This document shows, in pieces, positions 36,664 through 45,617 of a DNA stretch of 64,000 nt. The first letter of the stretch is position 1. Each line of letters starts with the position of its first letter. The DNA lies in assembly GCF_041435015.1 (NCBI RefSeq), contig NZ_CP107989.1:2170001-2234000 (forward strand). The letters are read 5' to 3'. The position numbers and the translations under genes were made by a program. The stretch comes from Streptomyces canus (GTDB lineage Bacteria > Actinomycetota > Actinomycetes > Streptomycetales > Streptomycetaceae). A model generated the notes under the pieces. The model worked only from the letters and a program-made list of their open reading frames with translations. It did not search any database and had not been told where the DNA came from.

Positions 36664-38067
36664 CTAGTTGAGGTACTGACAGGTGGAGCGGGGGGTGTAG
36701 GTGCCGTGCCCGGCGTGCCCGGTGTACTCCCGCTCGGTGATGACGAGTTGGCCGCGCGAGAAGACCGTCTCGACGCGGCCCGTGAGGCGCTTTCCTTCGT
36801 ACGCCGAGTAGTCGACGTTCATGTGGTGGGTCTCGGCGGAGACGATCTGCTCGGCGTGCGGGTCGTAGATGACGACGTCGGCGTCGGCGCCCGGGGCGAT
36901 GGTCCCCTTCTTCGGGTACATGCCGAACATCCGGGCCGGGGTGGCGCAGGCGATCTCGATCCAGCGGCGGCGCGAGATGTGTCCGTCCACGACGGCCTGG
37001 TGGAGCAGGTCCATGCGGTTCTCGACGCCGGGCAGGCCATTGGGGATCTTCGAGAAGTCGCCGCGGCCGAGTTCCTTCTGGCCCACGAAGCAGAAGGGGC
37101 AGTGGTCGGTGGAGACGACCTGGAGGTCGTTGGTGCGCAGCCCCTGCCAGAGCTTGGCCTGGTGTTCCTTCGGCCTCAGGGGAGTTGAGCACACGTACTT
37201 GGAGCCCTCGAAGTCCGGCTCCGCGAGGTTGTCCGTCGACAGGAACAGATACTGCGGGCAGGTCTCGCCGAAGACGTTGAGCCCCTCGTCGCGCGCGCGT
37301 GCCAGTTCGGCCACCGCCTCCATGGCCGAGACGTGCACGACGTAGAGGGGAGCGCCGGCGACCTGCGCGAGCTTGATGGCGCGGTGGGTGGCCTCGGCCT
37401 CGAGGAGGGCCTTGCGTACCTCGCCGTGGTAGCGGGGGTCGGTCTCGCCGCGCGCCAGCGCCTGCTCGACCAGCACGTCGATCGCGATGCCGTTCTCGGC
37501 GTGCATCATGATCAGGCCGCCGTTCTCGGCGGAGCGCTGCATGGCGCGCAGGATCTGGCCGTCGTCGGAGTAGAAGACGCCGGGGTAGGCCATGAACTGC
37601 TTGAAGGAGGTGACCCCCTCCCCCACCAGCAGGTCCATCTCCTTGAGCGTGTCCTGGTTCACATCGGAGACGATCATGTGGAAGCCGTAGTCGATGGCAC
37701 AGTTGCCTTCGGCCTTGGCATGCCAGGCGTCCAGACCCTCGCGCAGCGAGTGGCCGACGCTCTGCACCGCGAAATCGACGATCGTGGTCGTACCGCCCCA
37801 GGCGGCGGCCCGGGTGCCGGTCTCGAAGGTGTCGGAGGCGAAGGTGCCGCCGAACGGCAGCTCCATGTGGGTGTGGGCGTCGACGCCACCGGGGATGACG
37901 TACTTCCCGGTGGCGTCGATGGTCCGGTCGGCTGTGAACGACTCGGCTGCCGAGGTGCCCGAGGCGGCGAGGGCGGCGATGCGGCCGTCCTCGATCAGCA
38001 CGTCGGCGTGGATCTCGTCGGACGCGGTGATGACGAGGCCACCGCGGATGACGGTACGGCTGCTCAT
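36664..38067 (-). CDS. hydA: Dihydropyrimidinase / D-hydantoinase
   Basis: 467 residues of the cyclic amidohydrolase family. The binuclear zinc site is complete: HxH in DAHTHMEL, the carboxylated Lys in TSFKQFMAYPG, histidines in MMHAENG and YVVHVSAM, and Asp in STDHCPF. It opens dihydrouracil, dihydrothymine or 5-substituted hydantoins to N-carbamoyl amino acids. It sits between the LLM oxidoreductase and a nitrilase-family hydrolase, which could remove the carbamoyl group. Tight spacing (31 bp and 11 bp) suggests one operon. Confidence 0.95.
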   Translation of the reverse strand: MSSRTVIRGGLVITASDEIHADVLIEDGRIAALAASGTSAAESFTADRTIDATGKYVIPGGVDAHTHMELPFGGTFASDTFETGTRAAAWGGTTTIVDFAVQSVGHSLREGLDAWHAKAEGNCAIDYGFHMIVSDVNQDTLKEMDLLVGEGVTSFKQFMAYPGVFYSDDGQILRAMQRSAENGGLIMMHAENGIAIDVLVEQALARGETDPRYHGEVRKALLEAEATHRAIKLAQVAGAPLYVVHVSAMEAVAELARARDEGLNVFGETCPQYLFLSTDNLAEPDFEGSKYVCSTPLRPKEHQAKLWQGLRTNDLQVVSTDHCPFCFVGQKELGRGDFSKIPNGLPGVENRMDLLHQAVVDGHISRRRWIEIACATPARMFGMYPKKGTIAPGADADVVIYDPHAEQIVSAETHHMNVDYSAYEGKRLTGRVETVFSRGQLVITEREYTGHAGHGTYTPRSTCQYLN

Positions 38068-38098
38068 GTTCCCTCTCCTGCCAGAGTGGACGGTTCGG

Positions 38099-38941
38099 TC
38101 AGGGTGCGGTCAGCGGGGGGTATGCGTCCGGACGGCGGTCGCGATAGAACTGCCAGCGGTCGCGGACTTCCCGCAGCTTGGCCATGTCCAGGTCCCGGAC
38201 GACCAGTTCGGTCTCCTTGTCGCTCGCCACCTCGCCGACGAACTGGGCCTCGGGGTCGACGAAGTACGTCGTTCCGTAGAAGTCGTTGTCGCCCAGCTCC
38301 TCGACGCCCACCCGGTTGATGGCGCCGACGAAGTACTCGTTGGCGACGGCCGCGGCCGGCTGCTCCAGCTGCCACAGGTAGGCGGACAGACCGCGCGAGG
38401 TGGCCGACGGGTTGAAGACGATCTCGGCGCCTGCCAGGCCCAACGCCCGCCAGCCCTCGGGGAAGTGGCGGTCGTAGCAGATGTACACACCGATCCTCCC
38501 GACCTTGGTGTCGAAGATCGGCCAGCCGAGGTTGCCGGGGCGGAAGTAGAACTTCTCCCAGAATCCCGGCACTTGGGGGATGTGGTGCTTGCGGTACTTG
38601 CCGAGGTACGAGCCGTCCGCATCGATCACGGCGGCGGTGTTGTAGAGGACGCCGGGCTGCTCCTCCTCGTACATCGGCAGGATGAGGACGATGCCCAGCT
38701 CCTTGGCCAGCGCCTGGAATCGCTTGACGATCGGGCCGTCCGGAATCTGCTCGGCGTACTCGTAGAACGCCTTGTCCTGGACCTGGCAGAAGTACGGTCC
38801 GTAGAACAGCTCCTGGAAGCACAGGACCTGAGCACCCTGCGCGGCCGCGTCCCGGGCCGCCTGCTCGTGTACCTGGATCATCGACTCCTTGTCGCCCGTC
38901 CACGCGGTCTGGAAGAGGGCGGCACGAATCACTCTGCTCAT
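38099..38941 (-). CDS. Nitrilase-superfamily amidohydrolase, beta-ureidopropionase-like (copy 1)
   Basis: 280 residues with the catalytic Glu-Lys-Cys triad: Glu in CFQELFYGPYFC, Lys in LGKYRKHHIPQV, Cys in GVYICYDRHFPEG. Members of this branch hydrolyse N-carbamoyl-beta-alanine or other N-carbamoyl amino acids to the amino acid, CO2 and ammonia. It follows the PucR regulator gene and precedes dihydropyrimidinase on the same strand. A close paralogue of identical length lies 3 kb away at 41957-42799, and the two share most residues outside a few loops. Having two may separate beta-alanine and beta-aminoisobutyrate routes, or hydantoin substrates. Confidence 0.93.
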   Translation of the reverse strand: MSRVIRAALFQTAWTGDKESMIQVHEQAARDAAAQGAQVLCFQELFYGPYFCQVQDKAFYEYAEQIPDGPIVKRFQALAKELGIVLILPMYEEEQPGVLYNTAAVIDADGSYLGKYRKHHIPQVPGFWEKFYFRPGNLGWPIFDTKVGRIGVYICYDRHFPEGWRALGLAGAEIVFNPSATSRGLSAYLWQLEQPAAAVANEYFVGAINRVGVEELGDNDFYGTTYFVDPEAQFVGEVASDKETELVVRDLDMAKLREVRDRWQFYRDRRPDAYPPLTAP

Positions 38942-39096
38942 CGGGACCTCCGGTCACTCGGTGTGCGAGAAGACTAGGAAGTCCGAAAAGGTGCTTTGAG
39001 TTGCACGGTGTCACGTCTGCGGGCCTTGGGCGTGCCACGGTGTCACCCTGTCGTGCGCCCATGTTTCACCGCCGTTTTCCCAGGTCGCGGCATGTT

Positions 39097-40647
39097 TCAG
39101 CTCTGTTGCGCGTCGTGTGCGAGAAGCGCGATGTGCACCGAGGCCGCCTGTTCGAAGTCGTCGAGGTCGACCCCGAGGCGGCCCTGTATCGCTTCCAGCC
39201 GCCGGTAGAGCGCGGGGCGGGAGACGTGGTGGAGCTGGGCGGTGCGGGACTTGTTGCGGCCGGTGGCGAGATAGGTGCGCAGCACCGCCAGCAGATCCTC
39301 TCCCGCCCCGCACAGCAGCCCGTCCAGCTCGCGTTCGGCGAAGGACTGGACGTGCGGGTCATCGCGCAACAGCCGGATCAGACCGCGCAGATGAACGTCC
39401 TTGAGGCGGACGACGGGCGGGAGGTCGAGGACCCCCGAGGCGACCGCGTCCGCGACGTGCCGGGCCTCACGCATACCGGCGGGAACGTCGTCCCAGGCGG
39501 TCCTGGGATCCGCTGCCGCCACGACCGTCCGCGACAGCCGGGCCGCGAAGTTCGCCGTGAGCACCGTGGCGTCCTGGTCCCGGGCCAGGCTGAGCAGCAC
39601 GGCGGTGGCCCCGTCGGCGAGCTCGGCGACGATCCCGGGCAGGCCCAACAGCCTTAGTACCCGGTCGAGTTCGGCTGGATCGCCGTCCCGCACGACCAGC
39701 GGCACGAAGGTGCGCCGGTTGACGGGCAGTCCGGCCGCCCGTGCGCGGGGCAGTAGCTGCCTCGCCGGTACGACCCCGCTGACCAGGTCGGTCAGCAGGC
39801 TCTGCGCGGACTGCTCCTCCCAGGTGTGGGCGGAGGTGCCGCCCAGCATGCGGTGCAGGACGAGGGCCTCGGCGGCGCGGTCGGCGAGCAGCCGTCCGGT
39901 GGCGGTGTCGCCCCGGTAGCCGCACAGCATGATCTGACCCCAGCGCTCCCCGCGCCCGCCCAGTTCGGCGCGGATCCAGCCGTCGCCCTCGCTGCCGCCG
40001 GCCTGGCGGGCGATGCGTTCCCAGTCGCGCAGCACGTCCTCCACCGCGGAGCGCTCCCCCCCGGTGGCGAGGACGCGATGGGCGAGGTTGGTGACGACGA
40101 CGGGACAGCCGCTGTGGTGGGCGATCTCGTCCAGCATCCGCTGGAGCGGGGCGCCCGCGGTGATGAGTCCGGTGAGGGCCGTGCGCACGGCCTCGGACAT
40201 GCTGACGGCGGCGAACTTCCGCCGTACGAGCCGGGCTTGGACCTCCTCCGTCAACTCCGCGAAGGGGAAGGGCCGGTGGAGGACGACCATGGGCAGCCCG
40301 CACCGCTCGGCGGCCCGCCGCATCACGTCCGGCGGGGCCGGAAAGGCGCGGCCGAGGCCGAGGACGACGGCCGCGGCCTCCGCGCGGTGCAGGGACCGGA
40401 TGTACTCGGCCTGCTTGTCGTCGTCCCCGGCGAGCAGCACTCCGGTGGTGAGGACCATCTCGCCGCCGCTGAGCATCACGCCGACGTCGGCGGCCTCCGC
40501 CACGTGCACCCAGCGCACGGCCCGGTCGAGCTGGCTCGCACCGGCCACCACCTCGGGCTCCCCGGCCAGGACCCGTTCCAGCATGAGGACCTGGCGGACC
40601 GACAGGGTCGGCGCCAAGGACTCCAGGGGCTCCAAGGTGGTGCTCAT
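39097..40647 (-). CDS. PucR-family transcriptional regulator
   Basis: 516 residues. The N-terminal purine-catabolism PucR domain (about 15-135: LSVRQVLMLERVLAGEPEVVAG, TTGVLLAGDDDKQ) is followed by a GAF-like middle. The C-terminal helix-turn-helix (about 455-505: LRTYLATGRNKSRTAQLHHVSRPALYRRLEAI) is of the PucR/CdaR type. Such proteins sense nitrogen-rich ring compounds or their catabolites and control the neighbouring genes. It lies inside the locus, between the aminotransferase and the first nitrilase, in the same direction, so it is probably autoregulated with them. AAGGGA precedes the ATG. Confidence 0.93.
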   Translation of the reverse strand: MSTTLEPLESLAPTLSVRQVLMLERVLAGEPEVVAGASQLDRAVRWVHVAEAADVGVMLSGGEMVLTTGVLLAGDDDKQAEYIRSLHRAEAAAVVLGLGRAFPAPPDVMRRAAERCGLPMVVLHRPFPFAELTEEVQARLVRRKFAAVSMSEAVRTALTGLITAGAPLQRMLDEIAHHSGCPVVVTNLAHRVLATGGERSAVEDVLRDWERIARQAGGSEGDGWIRAELGGRGERWGQIMLCGYRGDTATGRLLADRAAEALVLHRMLGGTSAHTWEEQSAQSLLTDLVSGVVPARQLLPRARAAGLPVNRRTFVPLVVRDGDPAELDRVLRLLGLPGIVAELADGATAVLLSLARDQDATVLTANFAARLSRTVVAAADPRTAWDDVPAGMREARHVADAVASGVLDLPPVVRLKDVHLRGLIRLLRDDPHVQSFAERELDGLLCGAGEDLLAVLRTYLATGRNKSRTAQLHHVSRPALYRRLEAIQGRLGVDLDDFEQAASVHIALLAHDAQQS

Positions 40648-40670
40648 GACGGTGTTCCCTTGCTGTGGGC

Positions 40671-41960
40671 CTACTGGATGGTGCTCCTCAGAGCGTGTTC
40701 GAGGATCGTGGCGCCCTCTTCGGCCTCCGCGACGGTCAGGGACAGGGGCGGGGCGATCCGCAGCGCGCTGGTGTTGTGCCCGCCGCCCTTGCCGAGGAGC
40801 AGCCCCTCGGCGCGGGCCGCCTCGAGCACGGCGGACGCGGCCTGCGGATCGGCCTCGTCCGTGCCGGGCTTCACCAGCTCGACGCCGAGCATGAGCCCAC
40901 GGCCACGCACCTCCCGTACGCCCGGAACCTGCGCCGCGACGGCCCGCAGCCGCTCGATCAGCAGCCCACCGACGCGCCGGGCGTTGCCCTGCAGGTCGTG
41001 TTCCAGGAGATACGTCAGGTTCGCGAGGCCGGCCGCCATGGTGATCTGGGTGCCGCCGAACGTCGAAATGCTGTTGGAGTCCAGGCAGTTCATGATCTCG
41101 GCGCGGGCCACCACCCCGCCGATGGACATGCCGTTGCCGATGCCCTTGGCGAAGGTGAGGATGTCCGGCGGACCCGACCCATCGTGCGCCTGCCAGCCCC
41201 AGAAGTGGTCGCCGGTGCGGCCCCAGCCGGTCTGCACCTCGTCGGCGATCCACAGGATGCCGTGCTCGTCGAGCACCTCGCGGAAGGCCGCGTAGAGGCC
41301 GTCGGGCGGGGAGGTGAAGCCGCCGACGCCCTGGATCGGCTCGGCGATCAGGGCGGCGGGCGGGCGGGTGTGACCGAGCAGGTCCTTGAGGTCGTCGACG
41401 CAGGCCTCGATGAAGTCGTCGTCGCCGAGGGAGGCGTACGGGCCGCGGGTGCGCACGCCTCCGTGGACGTACAGCGTCTGGAGCGGGGACAGCGAGGTGG
41501 GTGACCAGCCGCGGTTGCCGGTGATGCCGACCGCGCTGAAGGAGCGGCCGTGGTAGCTGTTGCGCATCGCCAGGATCGTGTTGCTGCGCCGGTAGGTGGT
41601 GGCGAGCATCAGGGCGGTGTCGTTGGCCTCGGTGCCGGAGGTGGTGAAGAAGACCCGGGCGTCCGGGATTCCGGACAACTGGGCGATGCGCTCGGCGAGT
41701 TCGACCATCGGCCGGTTGAGGTACAGGGTCGACGAGTGGATGATCCGCCCGGCCTGTTCGGTCACCGCCTTGGCGATCTCGGGCAGGGCGTGCGCGGTCA
41801 TCGTGGTCAGGATGCCGCCGAAGAAGTCGAGGTACTTGTTGCCCTCGGCGTCCCACACGTGCCGGCCCTCGCCGTGGGTGATCTCCAGCGGGTCCTCGTA
41901 GTAGAGGGCGAGCCAGTCGGGCAGGACGGCACGGTGCCGTCCCAGCAGGTCCTCGGTCAC
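40671..41960 (-). CDS. Class III PLP-dependent aminotransferase (beta-alanine/omega-amino acid type)
   Basis: 429 residues. The fold-type I class III blocks are clear: FFGGILTTMTAHALPEIA, TSGTEANDTAL for phosphate binding, RNSYHGRS, the Asp of WIADEVQTGWGRTG, and the Schiff-base lysine in LTFAKGIGNGMS. The GTG start overlaps the stop of the second nitrilase gene (GTGA), so the two are coupled. In a reductive pyrimidine pathway it would transaminate beta-alanine or beta-aminoisobutyrate to the semialdehyde. The amino acceptor is unknown. Confidence 0.93.
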   Translation of the reverse strand: MTEDLLGRHRAVLPDWLALYYEDPLEITHGEGRHVWDAEGNKYLDFFGGILTTMTAHALPEIAKAVTEQAGRIIHSSTLYLNRPMVELAERIAQLSGIPDARVFFTTSGTEANDTALMLATTYRRSNTILAMRNSYHGRSFSAVGITGNRGWSPTSLSPLQTLYVHGGVRTRGPYASLGDDDFIEACVDDLKDLLGHTRPPAALIAEPIQGVGGFTSPPDGLYAAFREVLDEHGILWIADEVQTGWGRTGDHFWGWQAHDGSGPPDILTFAKGIGNGMSIGGVVARAEIMNCLDSNSISTFGGTQITMAAGLANLTYLLEHDLQGNARRVGGLLIERLRAVAAQVPGVREVRGRGLMLGVELVKPGTDEADPQAASAVLEAARAEGLLLGKGGGHNTSALRIAPPLSLTVAEAEEGATILEHALRSTIQ

Positions 41961-42799
41961 GGCTGCACCAGCCCTTCGTAGGCGTCGGGGCGGCGGTCGC
42001 GGTAGAACGCCCACTGCTGCCGCACTTCTTCGACGAGGTCGAAGTCCAGGTCGCGGACGAGCAGTTCCTCCTCCTTGTCGCTCGCCGTGTCCCCGACGAA
42101 CTGACCGCGCGGGTCGACGAAGTACGACGTCCCGTAGAAGTCGTTGTCGCCGTACTCCTCGACGCCGACCCGGTTGATCGCGGCAACGAAGTACTCGTTG
42201 GCGACGGCGGCTGCGGGCTGCTCCAGGCGCCACAGGTGGGAGGAGAGTCCCCGGTGCGTGGCGGAGGGGTTGTAGACGAGCTGGGCGCCGTTCAGGCCCA
42301 GCTGGCGCCAGCCCTCCGGGAAGTGGCGGTCGTAGCAGATGTAGACGCCGACCTTGCCCACCGCGGTGTCGAAGACCGGCCAGCCGAGGTTGCCCGGCTT
42401 GAAGTAGTACTTCTCCCAGAAGCCCTTGACCTGCGGGATGTGGTGCTTGCGGTACTTGCCGAGGACGCTGCCGTCGGCGTCGATCACGACCGCGGTGTTG
42501 TAGTAGAAGCCGGACTGCTCGACCTCGAACACCGGCACGACGATCACCATGCCGGTCTCGCGGGCGAGTTCCTGCATACGACTCGTGGTGGGGCCGTCGG
42601 GCACCGGCTCGGCCCAGCGGTAGTGCTCCGGTTCCTGGACCTGGCAGAAGTAGGGGGCGTTGAACACTTCCTGGAACCCGATGATCTTCGCGCCCTGTCG
42701 GGCCGCCTCGCGGGCGTGCTCCTCGTGTTTCGCCACCATGGACTCGGTGTCGCCGGTCCAGGTGGCCTGGACCAGAGCGGCACGTACGACGTTGGCCAT
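41957..42799 (-). CDS. Nitrilase-superfamily amidohydrolase, beta-ureidopropionase-like (copy 2)
   Basis: 280 residues, a close paralogue of the gene at 38099-38941. The same triad is present: Glu in GFQEVFNAPYFC, Lys in LGKYRKHHIPQV, Cys in GVYICYDRHFPEG. It is the first gene of the - strand locus and is translationally coupled to the aminotransferase, which fits release of a beta-amino acid followed at once by transamination. The start is ATG 42799 and gives a start (NVVRAALVQATWTGD) like that of its paralogue. The 180-bp spacer upstream should carry the operon promoter. Confidence 0.93.
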   Translation of the reverse strand: MANVVRAALVQATWTGDTESMVAKHEEHAREAARQGAKIIGFQEVFNAPYFCQVQEPEHYRWAEPVPDGPTTSRMQELARETGMVIVVPVFEVEQSGFYYNTAVVIDADGSVLGKYRKHHIPQVKGFWEKYYFKPGNLGWPVFDTAVGKVGVYICYDRHFPEGWRQLGLNGAQLVYNPSATHRGLSSHLWRLEQPAAAVANEYFVAAINRVGVEEYGDNDFYGTSYFVDPRGQFVGDTASDKEEELLVRDLDFDLVEEVRQQWAFYRDRRPDAYEGLVQP

Positions 42800-42978
42800 G
42801 AGCTGCTCCTTCGGCGGGACGTCAGAGCCTCTACGCCCGTAGATGTAGCCGTAGAGGGACGAACGTAAGCCTCCTGGAGAGGCTTGCCAAGCCCATCGTC
42901 GTTAACCCGCGAAGTCGATCACGTTTCACACTCCAGTGGAGGAGTCACGCGGCCGGTCAGTGGGTTGCGGGGGACCTG

Positions 42979-45198
42979 TCAGGCGGAGAATCCGGCGACC
43001 CGCAGGGCGTGGACCAGGTCCCAGTGCCGCTCGTCCGAGACGCCTCGCGCGGCGGCCAGCAGGAGCGGTACGAGGGTCTGGGGGCCGGGCTCGGCGCTGC
43101 GGGCGGCCTCCTCGGGGGTGCGGACCCGGACGTAGGCGTCGAGGAGCGCGGAGACCTCTCGACGACGGCCCTCGGCGACCAGCCCGAGCACGGCGGCGCC
43201 GATCTCACCCGCGGGCCGTGCGACGCCCTGCCGGAGCACCTGTTCCCCGTCCGCGCCCCGCCCGGCCGCGACCAGCGCGTCGGCCGCCGCCACCAGCCGG
43301 TCGGCGGGCAGCGAGGCGGCCTCCCACAGCAGGGTGGCCCAGTCGGCGCGGAGCCCGGCACGCTGAAGCTCGGCGGCGAGCAGCGGAAAACGGTCGGCGG
43401 GCCAGTGGGCGACCTCGGCGAGCAGCGCGTGCGCCTCACCGGTCCGGCCCTCCGCGCGCAGCCGCATCAGCGTCGCGATGGTGTCGGCGGTTTCCCTCCG
43501 AGCGACCACGTCCGACGGCTCGGCCCGCTGTTCCGACCGCTCCTCCGCCGCCTCCGCGGCCCCGGCGAAACGGGCCCCACGCGGGGTGCGCCCCTGCGTC
43601 ACGGGCCCGGTGGGCAGATCGGGCACGGCCGCCGGGGGTACGACGACGGGGGCGCCGCCCTCCTCGGCCATACCGGCGAAACGGGCACTGCCACGGCGGC
43701 GCTTGCGCTTGGCCGGTTGAGCAGCGGGCGTCGGTTGTCGCGGGGCCTCGGCGTCGGGGCGGGTGACTGCGGGCGAGGCCTGCTGGTACGGGGCGTACGT
43801 CGTGCGGGAAGCGTCGGCCTCGCTGGACTGCTGCGGGCCGGGGCGGGTTGCGTCGACGGGAGCGGCGGGATGCGGGCTGTACGCCGGACGGGTCGCTTCG
43901 ACGAAGTCGGACCACTGCGGGGTGTGTCCCGCACCGGATGTTTCGGCGGAGTCCGACCACTGCGGGGTGTGTCCCGCACCGGGCGTTTCGGCGGAGTCCG
44001 ACCACTGCGGGGTACGTCCCCCATGGGCCGCATCGGCGGAGTCCGACCACTGCGGGATTCGTCCCTCACGGGCCCCTTCGACGGATCCCGACCACTGCGG
44101 GATACGTCCCCCATGGGCCGCATCGGCGGAGTCCGACCACTGCGGGATTCGTCCCTCACGGGCCCCTTCGACGGATCCCGACCGCTGCGGGGTACGTCCC
44201 GCACGGGCCGCATCGGCGGAGTCCGACCACTGCGGGGTACGTCCCCCACGGGCCGCATCGGCGGAGTCCGACCACTGCGGGGTGCCTCCCGGACTGTCTG
44301 CACCAGCGGGAGTCGACCATTGCGGGGCGTGCCCCTCGTCGTCCTCGCCGGCATGAGCCGAGGCCTGCGGAGCGTGCCCCGCGCGAGGGGCTTCGGCAGC
44401 GCCCGACCAGCCCGGCGCGCGCCCCGCACCCTCCGCTCCAGCAGAAGCCGACCCTTGCACGGCATGGCCCGGACGAGCCTCTTCGACAGCACCCGACCAC
44501 TGCGGCGCCCGCCCAGGACCAGCCACCCCGGCAGGAGCCGACTCCTGCGGAGCGTGCCCCGCACGGGCCGCCTCGGCGAGGCCCGGCCACTGCTTGGCGG
44601 GTCCTCCGTGGGTCGCTTCGGCACCTGTGATCGACGTGCTGTCGCGCTGCTGGGGCATGTTCAGGGACTCGGCGCCTCGGCCGCCCATCGACCGTCCGTC
44701 CAACTCGGCCATTCGGGACTGGAGTTCGGCGCAACGGCGGACGGCGCGCTCGTGGTCGTCGCGGGCCCAGGCGAGGTCCAGGCGGATGGCGTCGGCCTCC
44801 TCCTGGGTGGTGGCGCCGGCGAGCAGGCGGCCCAACTCGGCCTGCCGTTCCGCGGCGTAGCGCTGTTCGCGGAGCATGACGTCGAAACGGTCACCGAGGG
44901 CGTCCCGGCCGCCGGGTCGGGCGTCGTGGGCGGTCTGGGCCGCGGCGTGCAGAGGGCGGGCCCGCTCCGCCTCGACGTGGGCCACCTCGGGGCCGTACTC
45001 CGCGGCGAGGTCCTGAAGGAGGGCCTCGACCACGTCCCAGGGCGGCACTTCGCGGCCGTCGAGGCAGGCTTGCATACCGTCCGGGTCGCGCTGCCAGAAC
45101 ACCGCGCACCAGCCGCCGCCCTGATCCAGACGCGCGAGCAAGCCGTCCAGGTAGGCCACGAACTCCCGCAGCCGCCCCGGGAGTTGATCCACTGCCAT
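42979..45198 (-). CDS. Large repeat-containing protein of unknown function
   Basis: 739 residues. Residues 1-180 are helical and charged (LREFVAYLDGLLARLDQGGGWCAVFW, then an AELQSRMAEL coiled-coil stretch). Residues about 200-440 are sixteen tandem repeats of 15 residues, consensus HTPQWSDSAEAARAG. A basic stretch KRKRRRGSARFAG follows. The last 200 residues are alpha-helical repeats (IATLMRLRAEGRTGEAHALL, PADRFPLLAAELQRAG), like TPR/PPR-type solenoids. The N- and C-terminal parts resemble a conserved streptomycete protein; the repeat block is likely variable. It sits upstream of a small XRE regulator on the same strand. No enzyme motif or signal peptide is seen. Confidence 0.85.
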   Translation of the reverse strand: MAVDQLPGRLREFVAYLDGLLARLDQGGGWCAVFWQRDPDGMQACLDGREVPPWDVVEALLQDLAAEYGPEVAHVEAERARPLHAAAQTAHDARPGGRDALGDRFDVMLREQRYAAERQAELGRLLAGATTQEEADAIRLDLAWARDDHERAVRRCAELQSRMAELDGRSMGGRGAESLNMPQQRDSTSITGAEATHGGPAKQWPGLAEAARAGHAPQESAPAGVAGPGRAPQWSGAVEEARPGHAVQGSASAGAEGAGRAPGWSGAAEAPRAGHAPQASAHAGEDDEGHAPQWSTPAGADSPGGTPQWSDSADAARGGRTPQWSDSADAARAGRTPQRSGSVEGAREGRIPQWSDSADAAHGGRIPQWSGSVEGAREGRIPQWSDSADAAHGGRTPQWSDSAETPGAGHTPQWSDSAETSGAGHTPQWSDFVEATRPAYSPHPAAPVDATRPGPQQSSEADASRTTYAPYQQASPAVTRPDAEAPRQPTPAAQPAKRKRRRGSARFAGMAEEGGAPVVVPPAAVPDLPTGPVTQGRTPRGARFAGAAEAAEERSEQRAEPSDVVARRETADTIATLMRLRAEGRTGEAHALLAEVAHWPADRFPLLAAELQRAGLRADWATLLWEAASLPADRLVAAADALVAAGRGADGEQVLRQGVARPAGEIGAAVLGLVAEGRRREVSALLDAYVRVRTPEEAARSAEPGPQTLVPLLLAAARGVSDERHWDLVHALRVAGFSA
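43870..44590. repeat. Sixteen in-frame tandem repeats of a 45-bp unit
   Basis: On the + strand the unit reads roughly gtccgaccactgcggggtac plus 25 further bases, and it encodes a 15-residue repeat on the - strand. Copies in the centre are nearly identical; those at the outer ends diverge. Within it a two-unit (90-bp) block starting near 44021 is duplicated almost perfectly at about 44111, a sign of recent expansion by slippage or unequal exchange. All units keep the reading frame. Confidence 0.93.
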
Positions 45199-45333
45199 CG
45201 CTCAACTCCCGTTAGACCGGAGCACTCCGGTCCGTAAGGCAACACCAGCAGTGTTACGAACGGGCTACAGCCAGTTTGCAAAGGAGCAGCAGGACCCTCC
45301 TGGCGCGACCCCGGACCGGTGAGCGAACTTCCG

Positions 45334-45585
45334 TCACACGCCCGCCAACTCGCACAGTCCGGCCAGCTCGTCCATGGAGAGCCCGAGGGCCCGGGCAAGC
45401 GCGGCCACCGTGAAGAACGCGGGGGTGGGAGCCCGCCCGGTCTCGATCTTCCGGAGCGTCTCCGGGGAGATCCCGGCACTCGCCGCGACCTCCGCCATAC
45501 TGCGGCCGCCACGGGCTTCGCGCAGCAGCCGGCCGAGCCGCTCGCCGCGTTCGTGTTCTTCGGGAGTGAGAGGGGTGCGCACCAT
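45334..45585 (-). CDS. XRE-family helix-turn-helix regulator
   Basis: 83 residues, essentially only a DNA-binding domain. ERGERLGRLLREARGGRSMAEVAASAGISPETLRKIETGRAPTP contains a classical lambda-repressor-like helix-turn-helix, followed by short helices ending CELAGV. It is divergent from methionine aminopeptidase, with the two start codons only 32 bp apart and a perfect palindrome between them. No Shine-Dalgarno at normal spacing is present, and the transcript is probably leaderless. It likely represses itself and the aminopeptidase. Confidence 0.9.
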   Translation of the reverse strand: MVRTPLTPEEHERGERLGRLLREARGGRSMAEVAASAGISPETLRKIETGRAPTPAFFTVAALARALGLSMDELAGLCELAGV

Positions 45586-45591
45586 GCCCCC

Positions 45592-45617
45592 ATTCTAATA
45601 CCGGTATAGTAATTGGC
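45592..45617. promoter_or_regulatory. Divergent leaderless promoters with palindromic operator
   Basis: The 26 bp between the genes contain the perfect palindrome ATACCGGTAT (45598-45607). On the + strand tatagt (45605-45610) fits a -10 element seven bases before the ATG at 45618. On the - strand tagaat (complement of 45592-45597) fits a -10 six bases before the ATG at 45585. The palindrome lies between and partly over the two -10 boxes, so a protein bound there would block both. No good -35 is visible for either. This is a prediction from spacing. Confidence 0.65.

Noticed and set aside
43870..44590. Regularly spaced repeats as a CRISPR array
   Set aside because: There are no unique spacers: the 45-bp units are contiguous, in frame and part of a coding region, and no cas genes are present.
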